Shown here in pieces: positions 23,801 to 38,800 of a stretch of DNA of 64,000 nt. Each line of letters begins with the position of its first letter. Position 1 is the stretch's first letter. The translations under genes were made by a program, and so were the position numbers. The stretch is from Gordionus sp. m RMFG-2023 (lineage: Eukaryota; Nematomorpha; Gordioida; Chordodea; Parachordodidae). The notes below the pieces were generated by a model that saw only the letters and a program-made list of their open reading frames with translations, did not search any database and was not told where the DNA came from. Where the stretch lies: the NCBI RefSeq assembly GCF_954871325.1, contig NC_088776.1:20990608-21054607 (forward strand), written 5' to 3'.

Positions 23801-26800
23801 TAATAGGTAAATTACGCCAAGGAAAACTTGAAATCAAAATTAATTGATAAAATAACTTAGTAGATGAATGTGATAAATAAATGTAATTAAATATATATAT
23901 ATATATATGATATAGGAATAAATATTAACAAATATAAATTAATATTAACAATAATATTTTTGAAAAATATAATCCGGCATCTGCATTTTTTGGCTCCGCT
24001 GCATATGCCAATGCCCATTATTATCTTCACCCAAAGGTCTTGATCCTTTAGTTTATTTCTTCTCAGTACCACTCTTCAATTGCTTCTATACTAATTTTTC
24101 CCGACAATTTGTTTCTCTCTCATCTGACAATTCTTATCTCAGTTCTTTCCAATTTAGTGCACTACTTTCAATACCCACTTTTGTTGCCGTAGGCTATACA
24201 GCTTTTCACACAGCTTACATAAACTTTTTCCTTTAGCTAGGGCTGTGCCGATATTAAATATCGGATCGGTACACGACACGATCCGATCTTTTTACTTTAC
24301 TTTTTTTTGTTATTTTATTTTATGTTATGTATATTTTTTTACATTATAATATTTTCTAAATAATTTTTTTAAATTTTATTTCTTTTTTAAAATAGATTTA
24401 TAGTATTTTAAAAGTTTTTTTTTATAAAAATAGAAAGGAACACCCAAAGTTTTATTTATTTTAAATCTTTTTAAATAAGGCCAATTTTTTATTTATACTT
24501 TAAATAAAAGAATTTTTTAAAATATGGTATCTGAATTATGGAAATATTTTACAAAAGACAAAGATAATTTTGCAAAGTGCGTTATCTGCGGAATCATCTG
24601 AGTCTGCCTTCAGTACAGCAGGAGATATAGATTGTCCATATCGTAGATTATTCCCAGAAAATCTAGAGGCTCTCATATTTATTAAAAAATCTAATATATT
24701 ATATATTAAATATTACAATTTTATAATTCATACCAGCATAAAATGGATATATTATTAAATATATATTTTTTTATTATAGTTTTAATTGTAGAAATAAAAA
24801 TTTTTAATTAAATTCGATTTTTTGCATAAAAAATATTGATTTCTTAATTACATTTGGTTCAAACGGGGGTGATTAAAAATCAGTAAAAATATCGGATCGG
24901 ATTGGTGAAAAATATGTGGATCGGCACATACCTTCAGCTTTAGAGTTGATATCATTAGAAAGGACGACTTCTCTCAAAAAAACTTCAATACATATCCTAC
25001 CCTTGCAACAACATCGGAATTAACATTTCCATGCACATTCAGCAAGTCATTCAAATTAGTGATCTGCATCGGGCCTAATTTTTCAAGCCCGGCCCGATAT
25101 TTTTTTAAAAAAATTTATCGGCCCGGCCCGAATTTATTAAAATAGGAAATTAATTTTTATAATTACTCAAAATAAAAGACATATGTTGTATGTCGTTTAG
25201 TTTCAATAAATAAAATCAAATATTTTTATTTTACATAAAAAATTCAATATAAAATTGATAAATTTAGATATATTTAAAAAAATTCTAAGGTCCGACCCGC
25301 CCGAAGCCCGTTCGGGCCGGGCTGGACCTAACTTTGCATCTCTTTCAAATAACAAAACCTTCCCACTTTTCCCAGAGAAACTCCATTACCGATATTTGAA
25401 TCTCCCTATGATTATCTTATCCTTTAACTCTGTTTCACTTGTTGCCAGTAGTACAAAATCGTCAGCATTTATAAGTTCACAAGGTAGTCTTTTAACACTT
25501 CCCTGACTTACTCCTTCTGAACCTACAAGCAGGACTTTCAATTTTTCACATTCATTTTTCTCGTCTCCTATCTCTCCTTCATCCTTTTTGTTTTATGATT
25601 CATTTTTATTTCCTTACTCAATTTCTAGTTCATTAACGAATTGATACCTTTTCAATTCCTGCATCTTCGCAACATTCTATTGGCACTTGTTTTTGCGACT
25701 TTGGATGCTTTATTGCTCTTCGTCTTTATCTTATGACATCTTTTATACTAAAATATAAATCACATATTTTCAAATATTATATGTGCAAAATGAAAAAATT
25801 GTCATAAGAAAATGTCTAACCCATGGCTGTTCAAGTGTTTTTTAAAAGGTTGGGCAAATCTTATATTTGTGCCTTGTTGCTATTCCTCTATAGTTATTTC
25901 AGAGTCTGAAAAATTTTGAACAAATTTCTTTTAAATAAATTGATTATATTTCGAACTATTATGTATTATTTATAAAAGATTTTGGCTTTTTCAGGTAAAG
26001 TTTGGGAAAAAATCTCTATTTTTTTTAATCCGATTGAATAGTCATTTTATTTTTAAATTCAGTCATATTTTCAAGCTTTTCAAGAAAAATTTTGAACGCA
26101 TTGATATTAGAGAATAAATAAATATAGCGATCAATATCCAAATTGTTTTTGATCTCATACCTTCTCTATTAAACAATCGATATATTCCCTGCTTCATATC
26201 CGACCTTAATGATATTTTTATTAATTTAAGGCTTGGAAAGTTTCTTGGTGCAGAAATCATATTTTTTGAAAAAATATTTTCTTATATTATGGCCCCCTAA
26301 AAATAGCAATTTTTTGCGCCTGAGTAAATGCCCATAAATCCCATACTTGGCGTCTGGTGGTCTTACCTTCTTTATGATTTAGCTATTATCTAGTGGATGA
26401 ATTTTTATCCAATGTGATTTCTCCACTTAAAGTTTTAATTTTCAGGAGAGAATCAAAAATATAACATTTATTTATTCTTGCGTTGACATAAACTCGTTTA
26501 TAGCCTTCACGATTATCAGAATAAAACGGACTCATAATTTTTATTTTATACAGGGACCAAATTTTTTAATTAAAAAGATATAAATTCGACACATTTATGA
26601 AGTTAAATACATTAAAATGATTAATTTCTTTATTATCCCAGAGATATTTTTATTTTATTTTGATCAAAGAAGAAAATCTTTTTCATTACTATTTTAAAGA
26701 GTTTTTTAAAAATATTTTTTAATTTGAAATTTTCTTGAGTCCAATATGATCGCCGTTATATCAAGGGGTATTAAAATTACTTATGTCAGATATTATAAAT

Positions 26801-29800
26801 TCAATAAACCAAATTTCTGGCTTGAAATATTCTATTCTTCAACTTCGATTAGTATATTAGCTTATTTTATATACACATCAGAAGTAATTATGTAAACGCA
26901 TGTTTTATGTTTTTAGAAAGATGTCTTAATTTTTTTAAACCTCCCAAATTAATGAAAAAAATGTAGTAGGAACGATTTACACCCCAAAATCATCACCGTA
27001 ATTATACCACTTTGAATCTGTTACTATGTTATATTTTCTTTTAAATGCCGATATTTGAAAAATAAAAAATTAAAATCGTTTTACAAAAAATTTGGATGAA
27101 TATTTAAGGATGCTATATAATAATAAAAATCGATTATTTTTAATTGAATTTATAATTAATATCCTTTAATGTTTTTTTTCCAATTTAGCTAGGATTTGTA
27201 ATTATAATATATAGAGGTGTACCCCATGCAGCGTTTTAGAGACTGATTCTATCCGAGTTTCGATATTAAAATTATGGGATAAAATAAACCAATAACATAC
27301 CAATAAAATAAATGATATGGTCCAAACAGAAATGCCGTTAAGCCAGCTGATTTATTTAAATTTCTCTTTGCTTATTTATTACAAAGTGACCTTTAAAATT
27401 TGATTAGTTATTAATGATTAAATTTAATAAAAGCTATTTTTAATATCTTAACCCGAACCCATATCTCTCAAATCTTTACTTAATCCTAAACCTTATCTTT
27501 TTAACCTTTAACCCTACTCCTTTCTTCATTAAATATATCTTATCCATTTAAAAAAAATTCCTTTAGTTGAACATTCCTTGAGTTGAGAAATTATCAAAAT
27601 GAACACATAAAATAAATGAACTGGCTATTCCATTATATATTATTTTTAAGAAAATTCCTCATGACTAGAAAATTTTTATCCGCTATTTGGATATATCGGA
27701 CGATTAATTTAACGATATATAAAGATAAACGATATTCTTAAAAATAGAATGATCGGGCTGATTGATTTGATATTAAAAAATGGGTTGATTTTTTATTTAT
27801 TTACAAAATGTATATCATAGAAAAAACAGAGAGACATCGCCAAAGAAAACAATTTTTATCATGAATTACTTAAAAAAGCGTTACCGGTTGATTATGATCA
27901 ACAAAAGGGTGAAAATGTTGTTGAATCAAATTCGCGTTCATATTCAAATATCGATAAACACAAAAGTAATAAAATTAAAAAAGTATTTTCTTTGTTTTGG
28001 TCACTTTGTATAAAATTACCATGGAAAACAAATAAGACGATTATTATTGTCTTAATTATATTATTACTCAAAACCAAAACCCTTTCTATCATTAATTTCA
28101 GATAACGTGTCACATGTAAACGCCCACCCCAAACAAAATGGACACATATACAAAGGTGGTGATATAATTTCGAATGACTTAATAATTAATGGCAGCACGC
28201 CTTTTGAGAGCTGCAATAATCTATCTATTCGTCATATTGGTAACGGTCATTGCAAAACCAACGTCGATGTAGACACGTCTTACGAAATCGAGGAAGAAAG
28301 TCCGGGTTCGGGAGGTCGTATCTTCTATTCCATCACAAAGCTCGTGCACTTTTTCATATCAGTCTTCAATTTTAACGCCCGCTCTCCTTATTACTCACCT
28401 TCTGGTAAGCTCTCACCTCAGGGCGATAAACATTCCCACGAAGATTATAATATCGAAGAAGAGGAGGAAAGCGACGAAGGAGAAGAAAGTGGAGAAGAAG
28501 AGGAGGATGAATTTTTACAGCAGCAAATGGAAAATAATAGTCGTTCAAATTCAGAGGCTCACTATCACTCCAATCACATTTATCCTACTGGTCACCACCA
28601 CCATAAGAAAAGGTCTTCTCTAACAAACGTACCCAATAGCGTCAACCATTATCTAACCCCCCTCAATAATCATAACTCTAATACATTTCGAAGCAAATCT
28701 GATACTAACAGTAGTAATACACTTAAAGCAACCAACAACCCAACTAATATTATTAGCAATACATCTGCTGATACCAGTAAAAAAAGTGATTTATTTTTCG
28801 AAGGAAATACTTGTGGGATTTCTGACCAACCCGGTCCCGAAAGCCGATACATGGAAATGAGGCCTACTGCCGATAACATCAGCAAACCAAAAAATACGGA
28901 CGGCACCGATTTAAACTCGGGCAAAGAAATTGCCTCCCATAATTCGTGCAATATCAAAAATAACGTTATTAATGATACTATTAATAAAAATTCCTTGCCA
29001 AAAATTAATGTACCTCCTGCCTCCAAAATTAACGGTTTTACAGGGTCAGTCACTGATTACGCTTGCGTTTATAAGACAAGTGCTGGCGATAAAACGGGGA
29101 AATACGCGACCCGATCCGTAAAAATAGACGAAAGCAAAAATAATACAAGCGCCTATAACTCTTTGATTAAGCCGAGTAAACAGTTGCTGTACAACGAAGT
29201 TACTCACGATACATCTTCTAAACCTAAATCCAATATATTGACGGAAGAGAAGGATTACTCTAATACTTTCACAGGATTATACAAGTTCTTAAAAAATTAT
29301 TACCCATCTTATTTTGAATAATATTATGATGAGTGACGGTTAAATTGAAAGGAAATCAATTTTTTTAGGCTATCAATATTCATTATTTTGCAAGCCTTAA
29401 AGATTCTCTTTTTTTAACTAAGATTTAATTTCGATTCTTGAGATTATTCCAATTTTCTACGTCAATCATCAATATTTTTTTGTTTTCTTGCATTTTTTAA
29501 AATAAAAATCACTGGTTACCTGTAAGGATTCAGATCGAACATCTGAACCGTTAAAAATTTTATCACCCTGAATCGAACCTCTATAAAGGTCATGAACCTG
29601 GTTGAACCTTTTGATATCCCTTAAAAATTAATATAAATCAATTTTGATTGATTAGTATCAGGCTCTATTTTTTTAGTTATTTCTATTTAACGATGCTAGT
29701 TACCCGAGTTAGCGTATAGAAAGGTTCCCAACCATATAATTTATGCTTTATACTTACAGATATAATTTGACTGGAGAGAATCTTGAAAATTTTATAATTT

Positions 29801-32800
29801 TACAGCTCAATTATATTTTTTTTTAAAAATAATTTAATTAATTATTTATATATATGCTGTTTATTAATTATAGTTTATAAATTAAATTTAAGTATATTTG
29901 CTTGAGCAATGTTAATAAAATAGAAATTAATTGACATATATGGGTTTTATTTAGTGATAAAATTTTAAAAATAATACACATCTTATACATAATTTTAATC
30001 AGTTTTTATGATAAGGGTTTAAATCGAACCTATATTATTTTACGAACTGAACTTGAACTGTTATTTTTTATCTGAATTGATATTCGTTGCGATTCAGATC
30101 CTTGTCAGCCTGTCTGAGATTTTTAAGTACCTTCCCTGCATAAAGATTTGCTCTATTTACTTTATCGACCACGAATTCACTATTTTTTTAGGATGGAAAT
30201 TGATATCAAAAAATTAAAAAATGATCTCCAAGCTAGTCGTTTATGCGAACAAGAGTTAAGACACCAGATCACAACTTTGCAAAATAATGACAAATGTTGT
30301 AAAAACGAGCTCGGCCAATACAAATCGGATAATGAAATTCTACAAAATAAGTAAGCTCTTTATTTTCTCATTACTTAGCTTTATTTGGATACTAATAGAT
30401 TTCAATAGCTGAGAATGAATGAATCCGATGCGATTATCATTTTTACTTTCATAAGAAGTTAATTTAAATTTTAAATATTGTATACTACATAACACAATAC
30501 AATGAAATTATTGGGTTACTAAATAGGATATTATTTTGATGATTTTTAAAATGTACCTTTTAAAGATTTCTAGCTTTAAAAGTTATAATATACTAGTTTA
30601 ACAATTATTTTTATATTATATAAATTATGATATTATGCATGTTTCATTTTTTAAATGGGGATTTAAGAATGAAAAAATAGTTTTATATGATTTTTAATTT
30701 AGGAAAAATGAATATGAATTTTTTTTAAACGGGGAAGGCCAAACTATATACATACTAAGAGGCATAGCCAGGATTTTGCTAGGAGATAATACATTATTTA
30801 GGAGATTTTCCACATAAATTTTATATTATATTTAAGGGCTTTATATCCGTTTATTGCGGGTCTTTGGCCGGGTTAGAGGCCGGCAAATTCAATTTATTTA
30901 TTTCGAGGCCCAATTTTTAAAATTTATTTTTAGGCAAAGCCTGGCCCTAATTTGAATGTTAAGCCCATTCTTGTTATAAATTTAAAAAATCCTTAATTGC
31001 TTTGTCCTAACCTCGGTTAAGATATATGATTTTTTTTTTTTTAATAGGAATTTTTTTTCTTGGTTCTGGATTCGACAGAAAGAATAAGGATATGGTACTG
31101 ATTCTGATTTTGAATTTTTTAAAAACTGGGATTCAGGCAAGTCCAGACAGGCCTAATCCAGGTCTGCATTCTTTTTAAAAAAAGCTAGAATAAAATTTTT
31201 TTGATGGTAATCAAGTCAGAAATAATCTTAAACATTAGTAGTGAAAACAAAAAGTTACGCTTGAATGTACCTTAATTTTTTTTTTAACTTGTATATTTAG
31301 AAATAAGTCATAAAAACGACTAAAATTCTTAAACCGTCCAGGGAAAATAAATCATGTCCAAGTTCGGTGTGGGAAGGGGAAATTAGCCTAACCTGATTTC
31401 AAACAAAAAAATTGAGCCCTCTCTGATTTAAAAATTTTTTTTAGCCACGGGTTATATTTTTTTTAAAAATAATATAGGTTTTAAACCATTTTTTTGAAAA
31501 TTTTCAATTATAATCATTTATAAATTATAATTAATTTATATATTTTAAATTATCGTTCATAATCACATTTTTTTATTTTTTTTACGGAAATAGAATTTTT
31601 TTCCCCAACCCGACTAGGATTTTTTATTTCAGACCAGATTTTTAAAATTTGGTAATTCGATATCATTTTAATTGTATTTTATAAATGGTACCAATCAATA
31701 ATATGAGAAGCTAATTAATGTTAAAATGATCTTTCATGTTATTTTTCAGCAGGTAAATTTATGCCATTTAAATTTGTTTTAAGTCCGAGTCTTCGAAGGT
31801 TTCAATACGCCCAGGTCTTTTAATACATATATAATTTTTTGAGAATTTAAATATTCCGATAAAAGAGGCCAGGTTAAAATAATATTTGGCTATCTATTTT
31901 AGGAAAATCCTTGTCTTAATATAACCTTGATAATATTGCCTAAGCGATAATATTATTGTTTAAATAATATAGATTTAATAAATTAGTTTTAAATGGTTGG
32001 AATTAACGAATCATATAAAATAAGGAAAAAAATATAAAAATCAATTAATTTTTTTTAATTTAAAAATAATTATCTATTACAAAAGATTTGAGTAAAATCT
32101 GGCATCTGTAGTTTTTTAAATTTAATTTATTTAAAATTTTGCTAATTTTGAACGGAAGTTCTCATATATGGGGAATATAATCGATAGTAAAAGAATACAG
32201 GTTCCGGTAATATGCTTGATTTGTGTTTGAATTTTTTATTTAAATTATAACCTTTCTTTGTTATTTTGCCCTTAATGGGATGCCAAGGGCAAAAATTAGA
32301 TTAAACCAAATGTTTAAAGCAAATTTTTAGTAATTTAAAATTTCTTTCTAAGATAAACTCATTTCATTATTATTTTTTACAAAAATTTATAAATGTGGAC
32401 TGACATAGACTGGTCATTTTGCAGTCCAGTTATGACTTTATAAAATTATTCCTTCTCTTTTTACAGAATAAATAATCTCGTTACCATCAAACAACAAGAC
32501 AAGCTTCAATTGACCAATTTTGAAAAAAAATTGATAGAAGAGCAGAAACTAAGAGCTAAATTGGAACTTCAGCTTACCGATAAAAAGTTTTTAAACGCTA
32601 AACGTCCGTACGATGACTCCAATCATCATATGCCATCTTTGGTATCTAGCCCAAAGTAATTAAAAAAGAAGCGTTTGAAGATGTCTTTATGTGAGGGAAG
32701 GATGAGAGTTTCTAAGAATTATTCAAACTTGGATAGATTACTATTTGATTAATTTATTACTACATTTAAATTTATTGGTACTACTGGGATGAGTTAAATT

Positions 32801-35800
32801 TAGTAAATTAAAGAGAACTGATATGACTTTTTAGTATGGAATATAATTGCAATTATATTCGTTTTCAATGAGATATAGCTCCTTTATATTTTTTAATAGG
32901 TAGATCTAAAGTTAAAGAAAATCATTATTTTTTTTATATTTTAAATTAAATTTTTGTAATATATTTCCTTGAAGAAAAATATAACGAGAGCCATTTATAC
33001 TAATTATAATTAAAAAATAATTTTAATGTTGTTTGCAACATTTAACTATGACCAATATTTTTACAAAAACTGCAGGAATTAAATTTCTTATTATCAAAAT
33101 ATTGAATATCAATATTTAAAAAGAACAAATTGAATAATAGAGATTTTTTAAATCTCCTTAAATTTGAAAAATTATTTCAATAATTTTTTATAGTAATTAT
33201 CAAAAAATAATAATATCAGAATTGATAGAAAATATATAAATTATTTTTAGTAATTAATTAAAAGTCATATGCAAAATATAGTAGAATGAAATATAGTAAA
33301 ATGTAACTTTATTTAAAAGGTGAGTTTCGTAAAATATAGTGATTTTAAATTCATGCCAACCCTATGTAGATCTTAGATTAAGGTTTATTTTAAAAACGTT
33401 TTTAACTGATTTTTGAGTTGATATAGAAAATTTTAAACTTTACAATATATTTAACATTCATTATTCGATATTAAAAAAATATTTTAAATAATGGATATAA
33501 AATAATAATTTTTTTTAATATAGCCGAACCGAATGTACCGAATCTTGCAAAAATAGGCGCAAGGATTTGGAAAATGATATTCGCCAACTTTGCAAAGATG
33601 CTAAAATTCGAGATGATCAGCTATGGGTATTAGAGAAAGAAGTTCAGGTACCTTTTTTTTAAATGATAAATTATGATCGCTTGAGTATTGGATTGCTTTT
33701 GAGCATTAATTTTAAAAATATTAATAGTCTCTAAGCTTAAATTTTAAGGCACTGTGTTGATAGAGTGTAATTAAATTAGTAACATTTTATAAAAAAAAAT
33801 ATATTTTTAGAAATTTTTAATTTAAGTTTGCATAATATTTATAGGAAATTAATCGGTTGTTATTATTTATTTGAGCAAAACGTTTATATGAGATTGGACG
33901 ATATTTAAAAAAGTATACCTAAATATAATTGTATATCTTTAATTAAATTGAATGTTGATAATATGCCGCCTATCTCATTTCCTATTACTTTTGCTATGTT
34001 ATTTATTTTGGGCTTAAAAAATGAATAGCAAGTTGATGAAGCGAAAGATGTAGATTTATTACCGAGATTATGTAATAAATGATTTTTAAGAAAAATTAAT
34101 CTAATTATTTATATCATATTTAGACATTGAGACAAATGAAGGATCAAAAAAATGAAACGGAAATATTGATCACGGCACTTTCGGCAATGAAAAACAAAAA
34201 TGTCCATTTGGAAACGAGTTTAAATGCGGAGACTAAATTAAAATTAGACCTATTTTCGGCATTATCCGAAGCCAAACGCAACTTAGAAATTAATCAAAGT
34301 ATATTATACTTTTTTAAAATTTTAATTCCAATATATTCTTAAACCTATATTAGTACACCAGCAGTGTTGTTAGAGTAGTACGTTTTGTTTAAAAATTAAA
34401 ATTTACCATAGTACACTACTTTTTTTCGAAAAATAGATTTGCGAAATATAAATTTCTTGTTCATTTCGCTCTAAGAATATTTAAATTTACCCGTTCATCC
34501 ATTTTAAGAATAAATTTAACTCACCCAACTACACCGCCCATTACGTAATCACGATAAGTAGGTGGGCATTAAAAGAAAATAGTCACCAAAAAGAGATGAT
34601 AACCTTAATTACTCTTATTAGGTATCATAATTAATAACATTTAAAAATTAAATTATAATGGCAAAAATCATTTTTCATAATTGATCCAAAATTAATTATT
34701 TAAAAAAGTATTTTTTTTTACTTGTCAAATTATTTTTTTTACTTAACAAATTATATTTCTGATCAAAAAATATAGATCAATTTTATATTTAATACATTCT
34801 ATTATTGATTAGAGTTGGTAAAATTTGTGATTTTTCAAAAATATTAACTGAATGAACTTATAATTTCAAAATATTAATAAATAAAAATGCCACACGTTTC
34901 ATATAAGTTATGTCTCACATTACTTTGTAGCTATGCTTAGTTTTGACAATTAAAATAAATATAACGCAGAATGGTCGTGTGTCTCTTGTATTTATTAGTG
35001 AAGGTCAAAGACCGGACCAAAATCCTATAGTAAAGACCGGATTTGATTCACTATTTTTCATATTTAAATTAAATACTAATATCAATCAAAATAGTACAGA
35101 TTTAGATTGGGTAATATTATACATCATAAATTTTTTTTACCTTATTATATATATATTACTTTTCAAAAAGTTAATGTTTCATGCTGAAAAAAATAGTTGA
35201 TAAGTCATGAACTAATTTAATATTTTGTCAAATAAAAAAAACGGATGTTTGCAATGCCCCAGGCCGGCCTGGGTAATGTCTGAAAAGGTTCTATCATGTT
35301 AGACCTGGCAACAATTTGGCTGGATTATTTATGAATTCTGATATTTAATAGAAATATTCCGTAAAGTGCATTGTTTTTAATTTAACTACTATCCAATATT
35401 ATAATTAGTTGTTTATTTTGGTGTCCATTAATTTGTTTTAGGCCTTGTATATAAAAAACCGGGCCAAGCTACCTTAGTTATAAAAATTAGAAACGGGCTA
35501 AGCCAGGTACAAATTTTGCTATTCGCAGACCTTTAATGTACATACTGTTTAAAAAATCGAACTAATCTATATCATTTAGTCAGAAAGAAATTTTTTCAAT
35601 ATTTTCTAAAACGTATACTATTTTGGATGTTTTCTATTTTTTTTGACTAATAAAATAGGTTGGTTTATTTTTTTAATTTTAGTTACTGTTTTTTTCCAAT
35701 TGGGTGTCCTGATACATTAGCCCAATTTAAAATGCTAAGGTAATATCATTCATTCGTTAATACTCTTAATTTAAAATAATCTTGATTATTAGTTTTGTGT

Positions 35801-38800
35801 CAAAATTGTTTAGTATGCCCCAAAAATCAAGTATTTTTAGAGCTCTCCTTTCTCCTTTTTCTACTAGAGTTTGGTTTTTAAATTATATTATGATAAATAT
35901 TTAATTAACCTTTTTCCCAAGGATAAATCAAATAATTTATAACAAAATATGACATAAATCCAAACTAATCTAATCATTTTAAAAATGTTAGTTATTTGAC
36001 AAAATTAAAGAAATATTTAATTATATCTAAATTAGTTTATTATTTAATTATATATATATATGGTTACCCACCATCCTGAAATTCAACATTACTTAATACT
36101 TTAACTGGCACATTCTTACCCTATCTTCCAACCCTAATCAAAAATAACAAAAAATGAGACTGAAGTGACAATGGAACGTGGTTTGTTATCTTAACAATAA
36201 TCTCACATCTATCATGGTAAAATTCCAAGCTACCTCTGACCCGATAATTAAATTATATTATCAGATAAAATAATTAAGTTAAAAAAATTGAAAGATGGTT
36301 AGCATAACTATTAATTCAGAATAGAATCATAGTAAAACAATCAACAACTTCAGTAGAGAGAGTATTTTTATAATTTGTGGTGTATTCCAAAATTAGGAAT
36401 CGTTTAGGAAAACTAGTTTTCTTTTAAACAATTAAATTAAAACACCAATGCCAAGGGCATGAATAATGCTTGTGATTGTTAATCTATTATTATTAAAATA
36501 ATTTTTTAATTTGGCAAACTGCTTATTCTTTTATTGTAAAGAAAAACAGTTGGCACTACATTAACAACATAATAAAATAATTTAAAATGTTGAGTTTAAT
36601 ATTAATTTAGAATATTAAATAATTTATAACTATATTGAGATTAGAATTATAAATTAACAATTATTTTTCTAATAAGTAATGATTACTAGTGCAATTTAAT
36701 ATTTTTTTTAGAAAAATTATTTAATTCTGGAATAATCGTCTTTGTCTTTTATATTAAGTATTAGGATGTAATTTAATGACTAGAATTTTATTAAAAATAT
36801 TGATTTAAACCACTTATTTTTTTTTTAAAAAAAGCGGAATGATATAAGTCGCTATATAAATAAATTATTTTTTTGGCAACCCTATAATTTATACTTAAAA
36901 AATATTTATTTTATACTGGTAGAAGTGTAAAAAAATATAATGCATTTAACATTTGTTCTCAAATATTTATCTTCTATTAATCTTTTGTTTTTATGAAGAT
37001 CCTCAAGAGTTATTAATTATTATTGCCTGGAATGTGTTTCTATTCATATCAATTCTATTCTCTTTTTATATTTTCTATGTTAAATAAATCAAACTGCATT
37101 TGAATATCAGCATCCCAAAACCTCTCGACACAAATTAAGTTAGGTATATGATAATGATATTAAAATAAAACTATAATAATACTAACGAAGGCCAATGAGG
37201 ATTGGACTCGATCGAACCGATTTTAAAAACGATATTTGGTTTGATCTTTCTGGTCTGGACCATTAAACCCTTTTCATTTGCATAGGTACAGACTATGGTG
37301 CGGTTTAAAAAATGGTATCTTCCTACCCATTTTTTAAAATTAATTTGGGGTTAATTCTCTTATTTTTATTAAATTCAATTTTAAAAAATCCAAAAATAGT
37401 GAAAGTAAAACAAAAAACTAAAGTCAAGATAAAATATTTGATAGTTCATGATTATTTATTTATTTTGATTTCAGGTGTAACTGAAGATTATGCAGGATTT
37501 AAAAATCGGTTCAGTCTTTTTCTATCTGTTTTCAGTCCGGTCTTGACCTTCTCCTTCTTCTCTGTTTTATGGCGATTTCCAAGTTTACCCGGGTTGATCT
37601 ACACCAATAAATGCAAAAGGCACACGATAATTCTATGTTAAATTTATTTTAATCATCAAAAATAAGCATAGCTACAAAGAAATGTGAAACAACTTTTATG
37701 AGACGTGCTGCATTTTTATATAATAATGCCTTGAAATTATAAGTTCATTCAGTTAATATTTTTAAAAAATCAATTTATTTGGACCTCGAATTAAAGTGAC
37801 ATGAGCTTCATTCTGGGAGCTAGATTGTACATGATGGCACTAACACACCTCCAAAATTATTTTATTTGGACTCGAATTAAATTCGCCCTGGGAGTAAGAT
37901 TGAATAGCGGGATAGCCCTACCACTTCTCTGAGCATACGATGCTCTTAGACTCGAAGCTACACTTATTGTCTATATAGCCAGAACTAACATTTCATACAA
38001 TCACTCAGTGAAGTTTAAAGGCTTAAGGCATTCCATCTACTTTGAGACCCTTTTGATTGATATTCACTGACAACAAACGCTAGATATAAATGGAAAAAAA
38101 TCCGCATAAGATCTCCTATATAGAGCCTTTCTCCTTAATCTTAATAGGGAAATCCTAAAAGATGCATAGGGTAAAAAGCGCAATAAATATTGACAATTCT
38201 ATCATGGTATAAACATTATATACCTTCGGAACTTAGCCTTTTTTTTCAAAAAGCGGCTCATACATGCTAGAACTGGGGAACCAAAAAAGACTTAATAAAA
38301 ACTAGAACTGGGGGACCAAAAGAAACTTAATATCTAAAACAGAGGTTAGCACTGGACATTCACCGAACCAACTAAAGCCGGTCCTTGGCTCTCTAATAAA
38401 TGAGGCTAGCTATACCTATTGAATTTCAGATAAACGACTCACTTAATTCTTCTTTTTTTGATAATATAATATATTATTAATTATAATGATTAATATTTTT
38501 TGGGTTTATTAGATTATTTTTCAATGCTAAATATTATTTTTTATGAGTAATATGTTGATTATTCGGAGATCTAAACCGAACTTTTAAACCGATATTTTTA
38601 TTGAATCTGAACGGTAAAATGATTTTCTATTCTAACCTGAACCGCCAAGATGCCTGTGAACCTGTTCGAGTTTCGTGATTTTGTGCCTATAAGCAGTGTT
38701 GCCAGGTCAAAATTTTCAAATTGCGGGAGAAATTTGGTATTTTGCGGGAGAGATGAAAATTGCGGTAGAAATATAAAAATTGCTAAAAAAAAATTTTGCG

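Larger units (their letters stand above)
23985..25730 (-). pseudogene. LINE copy 2: RT to C-terminus, twice interrupted
   Basis: Same family as the copy at 21553-22340. On the - strand 25510-25440 reads SQGSVKRLPCELINADDFVL, the reverse transcriptase motif region (usually YADD; Tyr is replaced by Asn here). About 24960-25050 corresponds to the LGDML...RIR block, and 24072-23985 to VLRRNKL..QDLWVK. A hAT deletion derivative (24237-24937) and a GGGCC MITE (25057-25342) have landed in it. The latter is marked by ATTCAAAT/TTTCAAAT flanks that line up with uninterrupted copy 1. Several stops. Confidence 0.75.

Noticed and set aside
28670-29121. 127-residue Leu/Val-rich frame (-) and a 63-residue frame (+)
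   Set aside because: They lie opposite or out of frame with macoilin exon 7, which has the better splice context and conserved neighbours.
37780-38440. Possible RNA gene cluster in the GC-raised block
   Set aside because: I could not find tRNA A/B boxes, a cloverleaf or a recognisable rRNA or snRNA core.
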